The notes: generated by a model from the sequence alone, not told the origin. Counted from the stretch's first letter, positions 16,961-56,765 are shown. The stretch is 64,000 nt of DNA from Lepisosteus oculatus (GCF_040954835.1 NC_090696.1:60170222-60234221), one strand, 5' to 3'. Numbers and translations: made by a program.

Positions 16961-17040
<80 letters not shown>
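16961..17040 (+). repeat. (TAA)n microsatellite, about 27 units
   Basis: Uninterrupted TAA/ATA repeat of about 80 bp in the first intron of GST-pi copy A, ending 88 bp before its first recognisable coding exon. It is long and pure, so likely length-polymorphic. Confidence 0.95.
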
Positions 17041-17041
<1 letters not shown>

Positions 17042-17128
17042 CTTTATCCATCACTTAAGGAGTTGCTCCTTTTTTATCCTGTGACAAAAGAAAATAGGGA
17101 CTAACTTTTTTCTCTAATCTCATTGCAG

Positions 17129-20871
<3,743 letters not shown>

Positions 20872-20972
20872 TGATCCTGACAGCTACAAGCAAACCACAA
20901 TATATTATTTCAATTTGAATATGATAGCAGAACAATCTTAAACATACTGTTCTATGTATATTTTCTAGTGAA

Positions 20973-20978
20973 AATAAA
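20973..20978 (+). terminator. Polyadenylation signal of GST-pi copy A
   Basis: AATAAA about 100 bp after the stop codon, followed by a T/GT-rich stretch (TGTTTGTTGTTCTG), as expected for a cleavage and polyadenylation site. Confidence 0.7.
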
Positions 20979-21562
20979 TGGCATATGAGTCATATAATGT
21001 TTGTTGTTCTGTCCTAGAGCTCTGAATGTAAGCCAGACCTGCACTTCTTAAAACCTTCTTAAAGCATAGTTTTAGTTGGTTCTGATGAGTTTGTGTATAG
21101 TCCTAATAGAGCTGATTAATTAGTTTGTTGCCTCTTGCTTAACACATCCTGTAATTTTTGCTTCTTTCCCACCATATCTTACTTATAACTGCCACACACA
21201 TGAGTGCCTATAGCCAAAGAGAAAACAGCATTTCTTCTTTTTGTTTGCTGACAGCCCAGAGCTTGTTGTTTTGTCTGCTCATGGCAGCTGTCTGTCTGAT
21301 AAAACGAACAGCCGCTCACCAAAAAACTTACTATATTTAAAAATCTATATTCTTCCTTATACAGACAGATTTGGTTGAAAGGAGTTAAACCTTGGATTGG
21401 CACTGGAAATTCCTCTAATGTTGAATATATATATAGGTATAAGACGATTAGTGTGGAAAAAAGTGATTGTAACTCTTTAGAATAGTAATTAAGATGTGGA
21501 GGTACAGTAGCATTTATTGTACTTTAGGAACCTGTCTTGCCACTATGGAATGGAATAGTCAT

Positions 21563-21792
21563 CTAGTCATCTATCATTTTCCAATTTGAGGTCACAGGGT
21601 AGCCAGAGTCTATCTGTTGTGTAAAACTGGGGCAAAGGCAGGGTACAGTCTGGACGGGTCACAAGTCCATCACAGGGCAGACAGATGCACACACTCAGAC
21701 CAGAACCAATTTTCCCACAAGCCAATTAACCAACTAATTAACCAAGGCAGTAATAATAACCACTGCTAACAACTGTACCACCATGCTGCCCT
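21563..21792 (-). repeat. tRNA-derived SINE, minus strand, degraded head
   Basis: Shares ATCATTTTCCAATTTGAGGTCACAG, then CAAGTCCATCACAGGGCAGA, and the degenerate tRNA-like end TGTACCACCATGCTGCCCTG with the other copies of the family. Part of the middle has been lost. Confidence 0.75.
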
Positions 21793-22639
21793 GGATTTGT
21801 CATATTAGAGTCATTTTAATGGATATGCTTTAACACTTTCTCAAGCATGAATTTTCTGATATATTTAATATATTTGGAATACTTTTATTTTCAGTGTTTT
21901 AATGGGGGTGTTCCTTTTGTCTAACATGTGGCAGGCATGCCGACATTTGATACTTATTTGCCAGAAGGTGTGTGTACATTAGGGCAATTTTTGCTGGAGA
22001 TGAGCAACATATTTAAAGCAAGCGCAAAATGAAAAATACACGCAATAATGTATCATTTTGAATATCCTGTAATAGACAATTGTATGATGTTGTTTTGGTA
22101 TTCTACCTCGCATGTAGCAACTTTGTGCAGTATACAGTATGTACATGCTATTTATATGGGCTAAGGGATCACTGCTTTTAAAACATTAAAGAAACATTAT
22201 TAAAGAATTTAAACCTTTACTTGATATACAGTATATAGCTAATCTCTTTCCTGTCCCAGTATTTTAACAATATATTGAGTATAGCTAATTATAATGAATG
22301 AACGGCAAAGCTCCAAAGAAAGCAACAGAAAAAATAATAAATGGGGCTATAAATTACACATCCAACAGTACTGGTAATAAGCATGTTCATTACTGCCGTG
22401 AAGAAGTAGAGTAGCATAAATGTTAGCTTTTCATTGCATTTATTAATGATTATTGTTTTTCCAGGGAGTAAATGTTCATTATTAACTTATAAACAATTCC
22501 CATAAAACCATGCTCAACTCATATTCAACAAAAACTCTGAAGTTCAAAAAAAAGTAAATGAAAAAATGCTCACAAAATAAATACTAGTCAAAATTACTAG
22601 TGAAATTTATAATCAAAATGTAAAATAAAAACAGTGCAC

Positions 22640-23365
22640 TGGAAAGGGTCAGTAACTTCAAATTCCTTGGCGTCCATATTCCCGAGGACCTCACATGGTC
22701 TCTCAACGCCACCTGTCTGATCAAGAAAGCGCAACAGCGCCTGTACTTCCTAAGACGGTTGAAGAAGGCTAAGATATGTCCCCACATCCTCACTAACTTT
22801 TACAGATGCACTACAGAAAGCACACTGACAGGTTGAATCACAGTGTGGGATGGCAGCTGCAGGATTGCTGACTGCAAAGCCCTACAGCAGGTGGTGAAAA
22901 CTGCCCATTCCATCACTGGGGTTGCCCTCCCATCCATACAGGACATTTATGAGAGACTGCAAAGGAACAAGTAATAGGTTTATTCCATGCTGAAAAAAAG
23001 AAGAAAGAGAGCACAACGTTTCGGCCGTGGAGCCTTCTTCAGGTCAAGGTGACACCTGAAGGTGTTGACACCTGAAGAAGGCTCCACGGCCGAAACGTTG
23101 TGTTCTCTTTCTTCTTTTTTTCAGCATGGAATAAACCTATTACTTGTTCCTTTGCAGCCTACGCATGCTGACGCAGCTACCCACCTGAACTATTTATGAG
23201 AGACGGTGCTTGAGGAAAGCTCTAAGCATCATCAAAGACCCCACACACCCCAGCTACAGACTGTTTGACCCTCTACCATCTGGAAAACAGTACTGGAGCA
23301 TTTGGGACCAGACTACCAGACTCAGAGACAATTTTTACCCCCGCACTATCAAACTATTAAACTCC
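22640..23365 (+). pseudogene. LINE reverse-transcriptase C-terminal remnant
   Basis: Reads FKFLGVHIPEDLTWS, IKKAQQRLYFLRRLKKA, LTNFYRCTTESTLTG*ITVW, ALQQVVKTAHSITG, then after an insertion RCLRKALSIIKDPTHPSYRL, FDPLPSGKQYWS and RLRDNFYPRTIKLLN. This is the conserved region downstream of the reverse-transcriptase core in fish non-LTR retrotransposons of the CR1/L2/Rex1 type (clade uncertain). It has an in-frame TGA and is split at 22957 by the 234-bp element described separately. No upstream reverse transcriptase or endonuclease was found. Confidence 0.8.
22958..23191 (+). mobile_element. Palindromic insertion with target-site duplication
   Basis: A 234-bp insertion inside the LINE remnant, flanked by the 13-bp direct repeat ATTTATGAGAGAC (22945-22957 and 23192-23204). 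Its left arm (22958-23044, 87 nt) is the reverse complement of 23070-23156 with one mismatch, separated by a 25-nt spacer. A one-sided extension of about 35 nt (GCCTACGCATGCTGACGCAG, then CTACCCACCTGAACT) follows. The right arm contains CCTGAAGAAGG...GCCGAAACG and an AATAAA. A second copy lies at 54540. The 13-bp duplication suggests target-primed retroposition. I suspect a Penelope-like terminal repeat but cannot prove it. Confidence 0.75.
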
Positions 23366-26158
23366 CAGCCTCTCTCACCTATGATCTGAACCTCACAGTG
23401 CCTTCTTTCTTACCAAAAACTCACACACACATAAAGTACAGCACAATAGGGGTTGTCAGTCTTGGTCCAGCATTGTATCTACAGAAATTGCATGCTAACT
23501 GCAATTTTGGAGTTTGGCTACAACATCATTTGGCCTAATCTGCAATTATCAGATTGAAATATGTGAAGCTGCACAGGGCTGAGAATTCTGTGTCTCCACA
23601 GAAAAGCATAATGAATAGACAATGACTTCTTTGTGTGTTCCTCATTCTGTGTCCTGGAAACACACAGCAGGAGGTGGTCGGGGAGTGAGAGTCTGTAAAT
23701 GCAGGGTGATTATGTGATATTATTTGCAGTGGGGTGCAAATAACTCCACAGTAGCACTGCCTGGTGGTGTGCTGACTACATGAAGGATTTAACTCTATAA
23801 CTATTATAATTAATGAATACTATATAATTAAATATGATAAAACTTGTCCGTGCATTATAATATATAAAGCACATACAGTACTGTATAGGCAAGGCCGACA
23901 GTATTGGCGACACTATCTAAATCACCTGTTTCCAGCTCTTTAACCATTGCTAAATTTTAAATTTCCATTACAAACCAATAGGATTGTAATTGAAGAAAGT
24001 GGGTATTCCCTTACCAGGAAGGACTGCCTATCTGGTAACGGGTGGATGGACAAATGGATGAAATAATGTAAAGTGTGCTTATAATATTAGACTCTTTGAG
24101 CAGCTTTACCATGAAAGTTGTACACTCTGGAAGAAAACAAAAAACGTACCTGTGCAGAAACATGTTGTTTCATTACTTGCAGTTTTCCAGTTCATTATCA
24201 TCATCTTGTCCGTTTTCTCTTCATTCATTGTTCATTGTACTGTATTTGTATTTCTTTAATATTTTCATATTCAGTATATATAGTGCAATTAAGACTCTGA
24301 TTTAACATACTGCAAAGTTCACCCCATTGAATAACATGACCTTCACAACATTGTCATGACGTTTGCGAAACCACCAGAGAGACAATATGGTTCTGATGTC
24401 CAGAAATGTCACAGATTTATATTTGCGTCTTGGCTTAAGTCAGTTAAAATCAGTAACTGACCAGCTGTGCTGGTTCTCTTCTGATCCCTTGCATGTTCTG
24501 CATGAAGAGTATAAACTCGTGGGAATTATTTTAACACATGCTCAATCAAATTATTCAATAAATGTGTTCCCAATAAAGCAGTAATGGTTTATGGGGAAAT
24601 GCACATCAGTGGAGTATGTGAATGAAGGGGAAATGTGAAATTATATGCACATAGTGTAATTGTGGTAGGAGTAAATTTCAGGGGTTCTGGTGTACAGTAG
24701 TTGTGTGGATTCCTGTAGGAGTGGTGTGAAATGAATGCATACGGTATACACAGATGTCATGTAATGGCATATTTATTTGTAACATAATGTTTACTTATTA
24801 TGTTTTGTAAGTTTCTGTGTGTAAAACAGATTTAATACATGACAACTCTCTGAGAAATCAGACAATTAAGCATTATTGAATTACATAAAATAACTCAATT
24901 TTATGACAATTTCAAGACAATTCTGATCACAGTACAGTTTCTATGTTGAAAGACAAAGCTGAACTACAGTAGATTTTTCTTTTGCCTGAGCAACGTTTTC
25001 CACTGTTGAACTGGGAAAAAATGATAAATGGTAGATTTTTTACTTATACTGTACATATTTACAATAATGTATATTTCACATTGATTGTCAACTTAGTTCT
25101 TGATGGTGTTTGTACTGTATATGAATAAATATAGTCAAACAAAACTACAATGGAGCAATGTACAATGTACAGAGAATGTGTCTATAATAACTATTATTTA
25201 ACATTACATTATAATGTTCACCAGACATTATACAATTGTTGAATTCACAGGTGCTCTGTAAACTGTATAAAAGACACAAAAATAAGAAAACTTGTGTTTG
25301 ATCCAAGAGTCTCTTTTATTGCCACAGCACCTTCACACCTATGATTAGCCTTTATGAATCAGCATTCTTCAGTTTAGAGTTTAGAAATACTGTTGTCATG
25401 GTCACATGTCTCTTATATGGTTAGGGTCTCAATTGGCATTGTGGTTCTGAGGTCAAACTCAAAAGAGTTGAATGTTACCTGGTAAGACGCATGGATACTC
25501 CTGATTTCCCCCAACCACAGATATCTTACAATGATGAAGTGCCATAGTTTTTCAAATAACACCAATGTGTTTAATTTTTGCTTTGCTGTTTCTTGGCCTT
25601 CAAGTTATTCTGTGAGTGTCTATAATGAGATGACTGATTGAACTGAGAAACTAAATTAACTATATGCCTGCTTTTTAAAAATGCCACTAGAGCCTAACGT
25701 GACTACACACCAACGTTTACTGGAGGACTGTAACATTAGTAATAAAACAAAATGAAACACTTTATTGTGAATGGTAAATTAAAAACTGAAGACTGTCTCT
25801 TTAAACTACATTCAAATAAACGGAGCAGACAAACAAACCATGTCAAATGAATTACAACACATTTAACAGTCCTTGCTCCTGAGCAGGTTCAAGATATAAA
25901 GTTCAACTCTGCATTGTTGGTTGGCATTAATGATTTATAGACTGAAGCAAAAGTTAAATATAACTTTCTTATCCACCTCTGAAGTTTTCTCTATAGAGGC
26001 CTCGTTCAGACATTCTTTCTAGATTATTCCAGATATTCATAATGAATTGGTCTAATTTAATCAACTATTAAGTAATTTGCAGTTCTCAAGCCTCAGAATC
26101 TTATAGAACTACAAGCTACAGTATTTGTTCAAATTCCAGAATGTGAAAGTGGAGACTT
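23366..26158. other. Intergenic DNA between the GST-pi copies
   Basis: AT-rich sequence with no gene or repeat family I could identify. Confidence 0.4.
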
Positions 26159-26426
26159 AATAATAATAATAATAATTGCTTACACTTATATAGCGCTTTT
26201 CTGGACACTCCACTCAAAGCGCTTTACAGGTAATGGGGACTCCCCTCCACCACCACCAATGTGCAGCATCCACCTGGATGATGCGACGGCAGCCATAGTG
26301 CGCCAGAACGCTCACCACACACCAGCTATCAGTGGGGAGGAGAGCAGAGTAATGAAGCCAATTCATAGAGGGGGATTATTAGGAGGCCATGATGGGGTAA
26401 AGGCCAGGGGGGAAATTTGGCCAGGA
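26159..26426 (-). repeat. 5S-type SINE, 5'-truncated, minus strand
   Basis: Starts with (AAT)n and AATTGCTTACACTTATATAG, then CGCTTTTCTGGACACTCCAC, the reverse complement of the tail at 10540-10612. It continues through CATCCACCTGGATGATGCG and TTCATAGAGGGGGATTATTA. It is very close to the 10139 copy, so a comparatively young insertion. The 5S-like head is absent. Confidence 0.85.
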
Positions 26427-27599
26427 CATTACATTTATGTTACTTACATTTACTTACATTTACTACTTTTATTAAGTAATAAAGTATATGGCACTGATAG
26501 TTTTTAGATGATTAACTTTAATTTGTATACAGCATATATCTAGCGTAGTTAGTGTCTAAGTGTTACTTTGGTTGTTTGCTAATAAATTTTCATTTTTCAT
26601 TTTCATTAAGTAAAGACTCTTGCATGCTTGGGAACTTAAGAACATAAAGTGTCCGTTTTAACTCATTGTTTTAGGAAAAGTCTCACCATTTGCACAATAA
26701 ATCCTTAAAGCTCAGTTGGAAACATAATTCTTTTGATAGAGTTCTGTATTTTAAAAAAATAAAAATCAACTGAGAATTTCTTATTTAGTTATTAATGACA
26801 TTTAGAATATGGGTAACTTTCTGAATTGAAATACAGTATATTTCATACATATTTACATATACTACTCAATATGTGAATAGTCACTTCATTAAAAAGCAAG
26901 CTTTATTATTTAAAATTTATTTTGGACATCCTTATTAATGTTTGTGTATGTGGTGAGGGGTGTTGCATTTGACAAAATCACTGTTGAAAACAAAATCTGA
27001 TTCTTCATCATCATTATCTCATGAGACTTCCATCAGAGCATTTGTATATATATTATACTCCGGAGAATATACTGAATGAAAAGTCATGAAAGGACTGATT
27101 TGACAAAGAACTGATAAAATATACTACTAAATTTGATTGCCAAAATGCCTGATATAAGTTCAGGTGTAAGAGCTGTCAAAGAAGTATTTTCTGATATAAG
27201 CCACTTTTGCAGGAAAATTACAGTATCCTCCGTTGCAGTTTCTCTGCAGTGGGACACCGGTTCCTAAATGCGGTTTTAAATGCAAACATTTGTGCATTTC
27301 TCATTGTCTTAGCAGTTAAAGAGTTTTATTGTATTTGATTATTTTACTGCAGTCTATATAGTAATTAGGAATCAGAAAGCCAGGGAGGGATCCTTGTTGT
27401 GTACAGTTTTAGCTATAACTGTGATCGCAGGTATCACGGCTCCAGCAGGTGTCTGATCCCACTCCCTGAGCCCCACACACCTGCTGCTTTTTGTTCTATC
27501 CTTCCTTTGAGTCACACAATTACACCCTTAACTGACTTAGTTACCAAATTAATTTAAACTGTTTGATTATTTTTCTCTCTTTAACATATTGGAGGTTGC
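26427..27599. other. Intergenic AT-rich DNA
   Basis: Nothing recognised apart from the short direct repeat TTACTTACATTTACTTACAT near 26440. Confidence 0.4.
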
Positions 27600-27893
27600 C
27601 TTTTATCCACCTATTAATCCATTTACTAGCTGTTTCATCCAATTCAGAGTCACAGGGGAGCCAGAGCAAGTCCTGACACACATGGCAGGATATATCCTGG
27701 ATGGGACGCCAGTTCACCTCAGGGCACAGACAGACACAGTCACACCCAACACTAGGGCCACTTTTCTCAAAGGCCCATTAACCCATCAGTATACATACAA
27801 CACAAGATTAGATAACACCCCAAGTCTGGAATTGAACCCAGGGCTTTAGCACTGCAAAGCAATGCTATCCACTGCACCACTATGACACCCTGG
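27600..27893 (-). repeat. tRNA-derived SINE, minus strand
   Basis: Body words TTCAGAGTCACAGGGGAGCC and GGGACGCCAGTTCACCTCAG are followed by the tRNA-like head on the minus strand. That head has GTGGATAGCATTGCTTTGCA after a GTGCA A box, and CCCTGGGTTCAATTCC as B box. Confidence 0.8.
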
Positions 27894-28619
27894 TAACATC
27901 CCAAATGTCTTAGTAGAAAAGAAACGTGCAGGGGTTCCAATCAAGTAACTTATTTGTTCATTTAATTAAGCTCAGCTGGAAGGAATCCCAGGTGTATGAG
28001 ACTCCAGAATAATGATTGGGAACCCTTGTTTATTGTTTAGCTCTAAGCAAACCCAGCCCTACAGAGTTGGAGCTGTCCATCTGAATTTAGCTACCAATTG
28101 TTTCCTGGCTATCAGACAGGACAGGTCTTCCCTAATCTTAGAGTAATTGCTATGTACTGTAACTGAACTTGAATTATTTTCTTAATTGATATAGTAGATA
28201 CATTACCATCAGAGAGTACAATCATGATATTTTGTGCAATTATAATAATATGTGCATGTATTATTTAATGGCATTTTATTTTTTCAACGGAATTAATATT
28301 TTCTAGTTAAAATATTATGCTAATTTGTAAAGATTTCAATCAAATACTGTAATAAGGATCACAGCAGCAACCGTGATCTTACTTGATGGAGGAAGCACAT
28401 GCAGACTATTTGTAAAACAATGCAGTAAAAACTAAAATTAAATACCAGTATTTGTATTGATATTTAACTTTTGCAATTTTACTTTTGCATATCTCTAGGC
28501 ATTATGAAGGTAGAGTGATTTTCAATTTTAAAAAGGGAGAACATTAAACATTTTTTTTTCTTTGGGGTATGGCCAAACTTTGAGGTTACATCATAATGTT
28601 TCTCGTAGTACACTCAGTA

Positions 28620-28629
28620 TGACTCAGCA
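28620..28629 (+). promoter_or_regulatory. Antioxidant-response/AP-1 site of GST-pi copy B
   Basis: TGACTCAGCA, an exact match to the antioxidant-response core TGACnnnGC overlapping an AP-1 site. It lies 32 bp upstream of the TATAAA. The family precedent is Nrf2-driven induction of GST genes. Confidence 0.75.
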
Positions 28630-28650
28630 AGATTTTCCCACAGCAGAAGC

Positions 28651-28658
28651 TTATAAAG
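28651..28658 (+). promoter_or_regulatory. TATA box of GST-pi copy B
   Basis: TTATAAAG. The first exon would start near 28682 and end at 28728 (donor GAA|GTAAGT). Spacing to the upstream TGACTCAGC site is almost the same as in copy A. Confidence 0.7.
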
Positions 28659-28727
28659 CATAGCAACAGATTCGCATCTGTCTCAATTTGCTGTGTGCCT
28701 TGCTTTGCAGTCAGAACTTCTCCAAGA

Positions 28728-35399
<6,672 letters not shown>

Positions 35400-35587
35400 T
35401 GATCCCGACAGCTACACAGGAATGGAAATCCACTTTGTTCACAGTTAGCCTTGGAGTTCTTTTTTACTACTCGACTTGAGGCTTGACAGTCCTAGCCTGA
35501 TGCTTGTGAGCCAAGCTCTTTAGTTTCTACACAGTTTTGATAACCACAGTTCCTATTGTGACAACCACCTAGCTTAGTTCTGTGTTT

Positions 35588-35593
35588 AATAAA
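35588..35593 (+). terminator. Polyadenylation signal of GST-pi copy B
   Basis: AATAAA about 190 bp after the stop codon, followed closely by T-rich and GT-containing sequence. Confidence 0.7.
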
Positions 35594-37099
35594 ATCTCTC
35601 AGAAACCTTTTTTTTTGGAGTTTTTATTAGCTGTTCTACCCGTTTTGTTCTAGTGGGAGTATTCTGTGCCTGTGTTCAGTGCATGTGGGAATATGACATT
35701 TCATTCATCCACTATGCTCCACTTCATATCTCTGTAAAATATAACTCAAGAATCAATGGTTATTACACATCACACGGAAGTTGTATCGTAAATGTTTAAA
35801 AGCCAGTGTAATGCCGTAACGGTGCTATTTTCCCTCCAGTTCTGTACTTTGTCAGAAGTAAATTCCTTTTCAAATTACAATGTAAATTCTGGTGACGTTG
35901 CAGTCTTCCAGGCATCAGGTTTGGAAAAGGGGTCTATTAACAGTAAACAACATTAATCCGTATGTTTGTTCCAGAGGATGAAACCTTATTTTAAAAAACA
36001 ATTTAGGGCATGGTTAACAATTGAATTGTTCCGTATAAATAGGTATAGAAATAAGCAGTCCGCTCAGATGTCTATAAAGGGCATTTTTACGGTTGAATAT
36101 TTAAAACTTGAGAAAAGCTTATTTTGTGAGTCTCCGTCATTCAAGTTTATAAAGTCACTTTATAGGCTGTTGATCTTTACAAAGCTCTGCATCACATTAG
36201 CAATATTATATATTATCTAGACATTCATAACCCTCTTAACGTTTGTGGGGTTTCATACTGTACTTCCCTTCTGAAATAACACCGATTTTAAAACGTGATA
36301 TTTATAGCACAAAAAATGGTCTCGGTGAAAATACAGCATGACAATATACTGCCAAATCCACCCATACAGATAATTGCAGTTGTGGTTATTTTCCTTTTAT
36401 GTATACTTTCAACAAAATATGATTTTTTTTCCCCCTTAATGTTCATTTTTCTAGATTTCTGCCTTTTGAGGATAAACAAATGTGGACAAAGCATAGCCAC
36501 CATGCTAAATGTTACTATTGAAACAAAAAGGAGTTTTTGCTGGAGATACATCACAAGTAAATTAAGACCACTGGGATTTGAAAAATGAACCACAAAGATG
36601 CAAAAGAACATATATACTCTTTCTTCTGACCCTCTCCCAAGAATATCTGGCAGCAACAGAAGAATGCACGGCATTGCAAAGCTCCATAGAGAGCAGCAGG
36701 AGGCATTTAATAATCCTACGAAATTCCTTCCACAGTCGGACAGATATGCTGACAACAGGCTGCGTAGGGATGTCGATATATCATGTTCTATCCTCCCTAT
36801 CCTGTAATTGTATTTTCTAGCTCTAATACTATCAAGGCAGAGAAAAGTTTCTAATGTATTTATTGGGTAGTTGGATTACATATGAAAATAACGGAGCCTG
36901 CAGTAACAGGCGAGTCATGGATTGGTCAAGATTAATAAACTCTTATGTGTCTGAGTTGCATAACTCAAATGCTCTACATCAGGGGTTCTTGAGGCCTTTG
37001 CATTCCAGCCAAGTTTAATTGCCTAATGTAAGGCTTAAGTCAATAAACAAGTGGACTGGAAAATGTGCATTTTTTTTTAACTTGGAACACAAAAGGTTT
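35594..37099. other. Intergenic DNA downstream of GST-pi copy B
   Basis: No supported gene. A 155-codon open frame on the minus strand (36755-36288) is hydrophobic but resembles no protein I know and lies in AT-rich sequence, so I do not call it a gene. Confidence 0.4.
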
Positions 37100-37430
37100 G
37101 GTTGGCATGGCAGTACAGTGGTTAGCATTACTACCTCACAGCACTGGGGCCCTGGGTTCAAATCTGAACCAGGGGTGCTATCTGTGTGGAGTTTGCACAT
37201 TCTTGTGTGAGTTTATTCTGGCCGCTCCAGTTTCGAATTCCAAAGGCATACTGGTAGGTTATTTGGCTTCTGGGAAAACATGCCTTGGTGTGAGTGTCTG
37301 TCTGCCCTGCAATGGACTAGTTTTTCTGTCCAGGGTGTATCCTGCCTTTCTCCTGTTGCTTATCTGGGGATGGGCTCTGGCTCCCCTGTGACCCTGAACT
37401 GGAAGAAGCTGTAAAAAAATAGATTGAATG
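37100..37430 (+). repeat. tRNA-derived SINE, nearly full length
   Basis: Best preserved copy here. The head GGCATGGCAGTACAGTGGTT, then AGCATTACTACCTCACAGCA and CCCTGGGTTCAAATCT, gives tRNA-like A and B boxes. The body has CTGTGTGGAGTTTGCACATT and CAGGGTGTATCCTGCCTTTC. It ends in AAATAGATTGAATGGAAG. Confidence 0.85.
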
Positions 37431-38164
37431 GAAGTTTGGAATTTTATCTGACTTGTGAAATATAAAATCTAAAAGGTGTCCAGTCAAAGAGTTCAAATGA
37501 ATCCTATTAAAAAGTGAGTTAAGGGATGAAGTGTATAACCTACACTAGAACAAACACTCGTAGGAGTATGGACCTCCAGGACCAGGATCAAGGACCCTGT
37601 CCTAAATATATGAAATTGTTATTTATAAGAAGAATACGGATCGCAAATCCCTGTATCATAACGATTTATGACAAACGTTTTGTCCAGTAACGATTCACTG
37701 CTTATGTACAGCAGTGTCATGATAACGATTTGTGTACCTCTGTATTGATTTGACAGCTGACACATAACCTTAACTTATTTAGCGCGTTCAGGGTACAGTA
37801 CGCCCATATTTTATAACGTGTATGTTTTATATAAAATAGGAACCTTGAGAATTAAATGGACTGTTTTTTAATTTTCAAATCTATAAATACTGATTCATTT
37901 CCACTACGCTTTGGAAATGTAAATTTAAATATCGTACGTAATTGGACAGTATCAGCATGTCTAAATGAAAAATATATCCTGATGCCTTATGATCATGATG
38001 TGCATGGAAAAATGAAACATGTAAAACCCCTGACAGTGACAGGAAAACTACAAGATTACCTACATCTACGCTAACCCCTCATATTACTCTCAATTTCATA
38101 GAACTATCCTAATTCCCATTCATATTTTTCTCTTTTGAAAGCGGGTTGGTTTTAAGGTACGGAA
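37431..38164. other. Sequence upstream of FNTA
   Basis: No TATA box or strong CpG cluster was identified within the last few hundred bases before the ATG at 38165. The promoter and 5' UTR must lie here, but I cannot place the start site. Confidence 0.4.
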
Positions 38165-55193
<17,029 letters not shown>

Positions 55194-56440
55194 TATGACC
55201 AAGGATTTGAAACGATAATTTGCTGCAGAAAAATAATTTTGGCAACAGGTCATCATTACCACATTGGTAATGAGTATTCATACCAGCAAGGATAAGAAGA
55301 ATGCATATTGAAAGTATTCAAATCATAATGCTGAAGTGTTTAAATTGAGTTCAGGAGAGGTTTTGGGTGGTTGAACACCAAGAACCTCCTATCACAGAAA
55401 AAAACTTAACTCCCTTAACTTAGGCGGAAACTATAATATCTTGCCAAAACATTGTGTAGCCATATTCTGCATTGCTTAGACTGTAAAGTCTTTTGTACGC
55501 TAGAATTAATATAATTGTACCTGACTAAAGCTGTTGTCCTTGCTTCTGTTTACAAACTCAATTTTATGTTTTTCTGCTGTATAGCATTTGATTTATCTTA
55601 TGTTTGTATGAAAGTGTTATGTAGAAGATTCAGAAAGGTAAAGTATTTTCAAAGGGATTAAGCATATGTTGTGTTTCCCCCCCAAAAAAATACTGAAATT
55701 GCAATGATAATTAGTGTGGAGGACAACTAGTGAATAAGGACTTTATTTATATCAAGGATCCTTTATACTTAATAAGCTTGGCAGATTATATTAAAATAGG
55801 AGGTTTAGAAAACACTATAGGAGCAAAGTACATTAATTACATTTAATGCAAAGAAGTGCAACTATTACATAAAGGTAGAAAAAATTAAAATTAGAAATAT
55901 GTGAAGAGAATACCCTTAGCTTGAAGAAGCTAATCATGAAAAATACAAGGTTTTATGTTGATACACAATTTGCATCTTTAGATATTGTGGGGAAACTGCT
56001 AAAAGCAAAGAAAGTCATAAAATACAGTGTGAAATACAGAAATCTTAAGGCATCCAAATATTAGACTTTGGTTATGAAGAAGCAAGAAAAATATTGTGAC
56101 GAGTCTGGACTACTGTTAGATTACAAGAATCAAACTTTATTATTCTTGAACAGAGAAGACTATGATGGGGACTTGATTTTTCTTGTGCTTGTGCGAGAAT
56201 TGTGTGGTGTATTTTGAAAACAAACATATGGGAACAAGCCAGATAAAAGTTAATAACATTTCTTCTTTTAGGAAATGGCTTGATGAAATTGTTTACTAGT
56301 AGCCCAGTGAATCATATGGGTTGAAGGGCCTCCTACTGTTTGTGAAGCTCCATGTTTCTGAGAATATAAATGTATGGAGTGAGAAGTTGTTTTGAGGCTC
56401 TGTGCACAGATACATTTTCAACTTTGTAAGAGTATGCCTT
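55194..56440 (+). other. FNTA 3' UTR and downstream flank
   Basis: AT-rich sequence following the FNTA stop. No canonical AATAAA was found with confidence; an ATTAAA occurs near 55880. No other feature was recognised. Confidence 0.4.
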
Positions 56441-56765
56441 CACTATCCATCCATTCAAATACAGTATTTTCTAACTGCTTCTTTCAATACAGGGTTGAGG
56501 GAGACTCAGAACCTATCAATGCAAGCAATGTGGGTAAGGCAGGGTATCCCTTGGGCGGGATGCCGGTCGATGATGGGGCAAACAGACACAAACACAGACT
56601 AACACCTTGGGCCAATTTTCCCTGAAGTCAATTAAACTATCAGTATGTCTTTGGACTGTGGGAGGAAACCAGAGTTTTCCTGAGGAGAGCATATAAACTC
56701 CACACAGATCGCTCCTCAGGTTGGAATGGAACCCAAACACTGAGAAGTAGCAATGCTAACCTGGC
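56441..56765 (-). repeat. tRNA-derived SINE, minus strand
   Basis: Carries CTATCCATCCATTCAAATAC, GGGCGGGATGCCGGTCGATG, GTCTTTGGACTGTGGGAGGA and CTCCACACAGATCGC, then the degraded tRNA-like head around GGAATGGAACCCAAACACTG. It ends about 20 bp before the first Tc1-like transposon. Confidence 0.8.

Noticed and set aside
26435-26470. Short TTACTTACATT direct repeats as a possible regulatory element
   Set aside because: They are low-complexity and adjoin a SINE end, so the simplest reading is insertion-site slippage.
36288-36755. 155-codon hydrophobic open frame on the minus strand
   Set aside because: It has no recognisable domain and lies in AT-rich intergenic sequence overlapped by other frames. 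Open length alone is weak evidence in a vertebrate genome.
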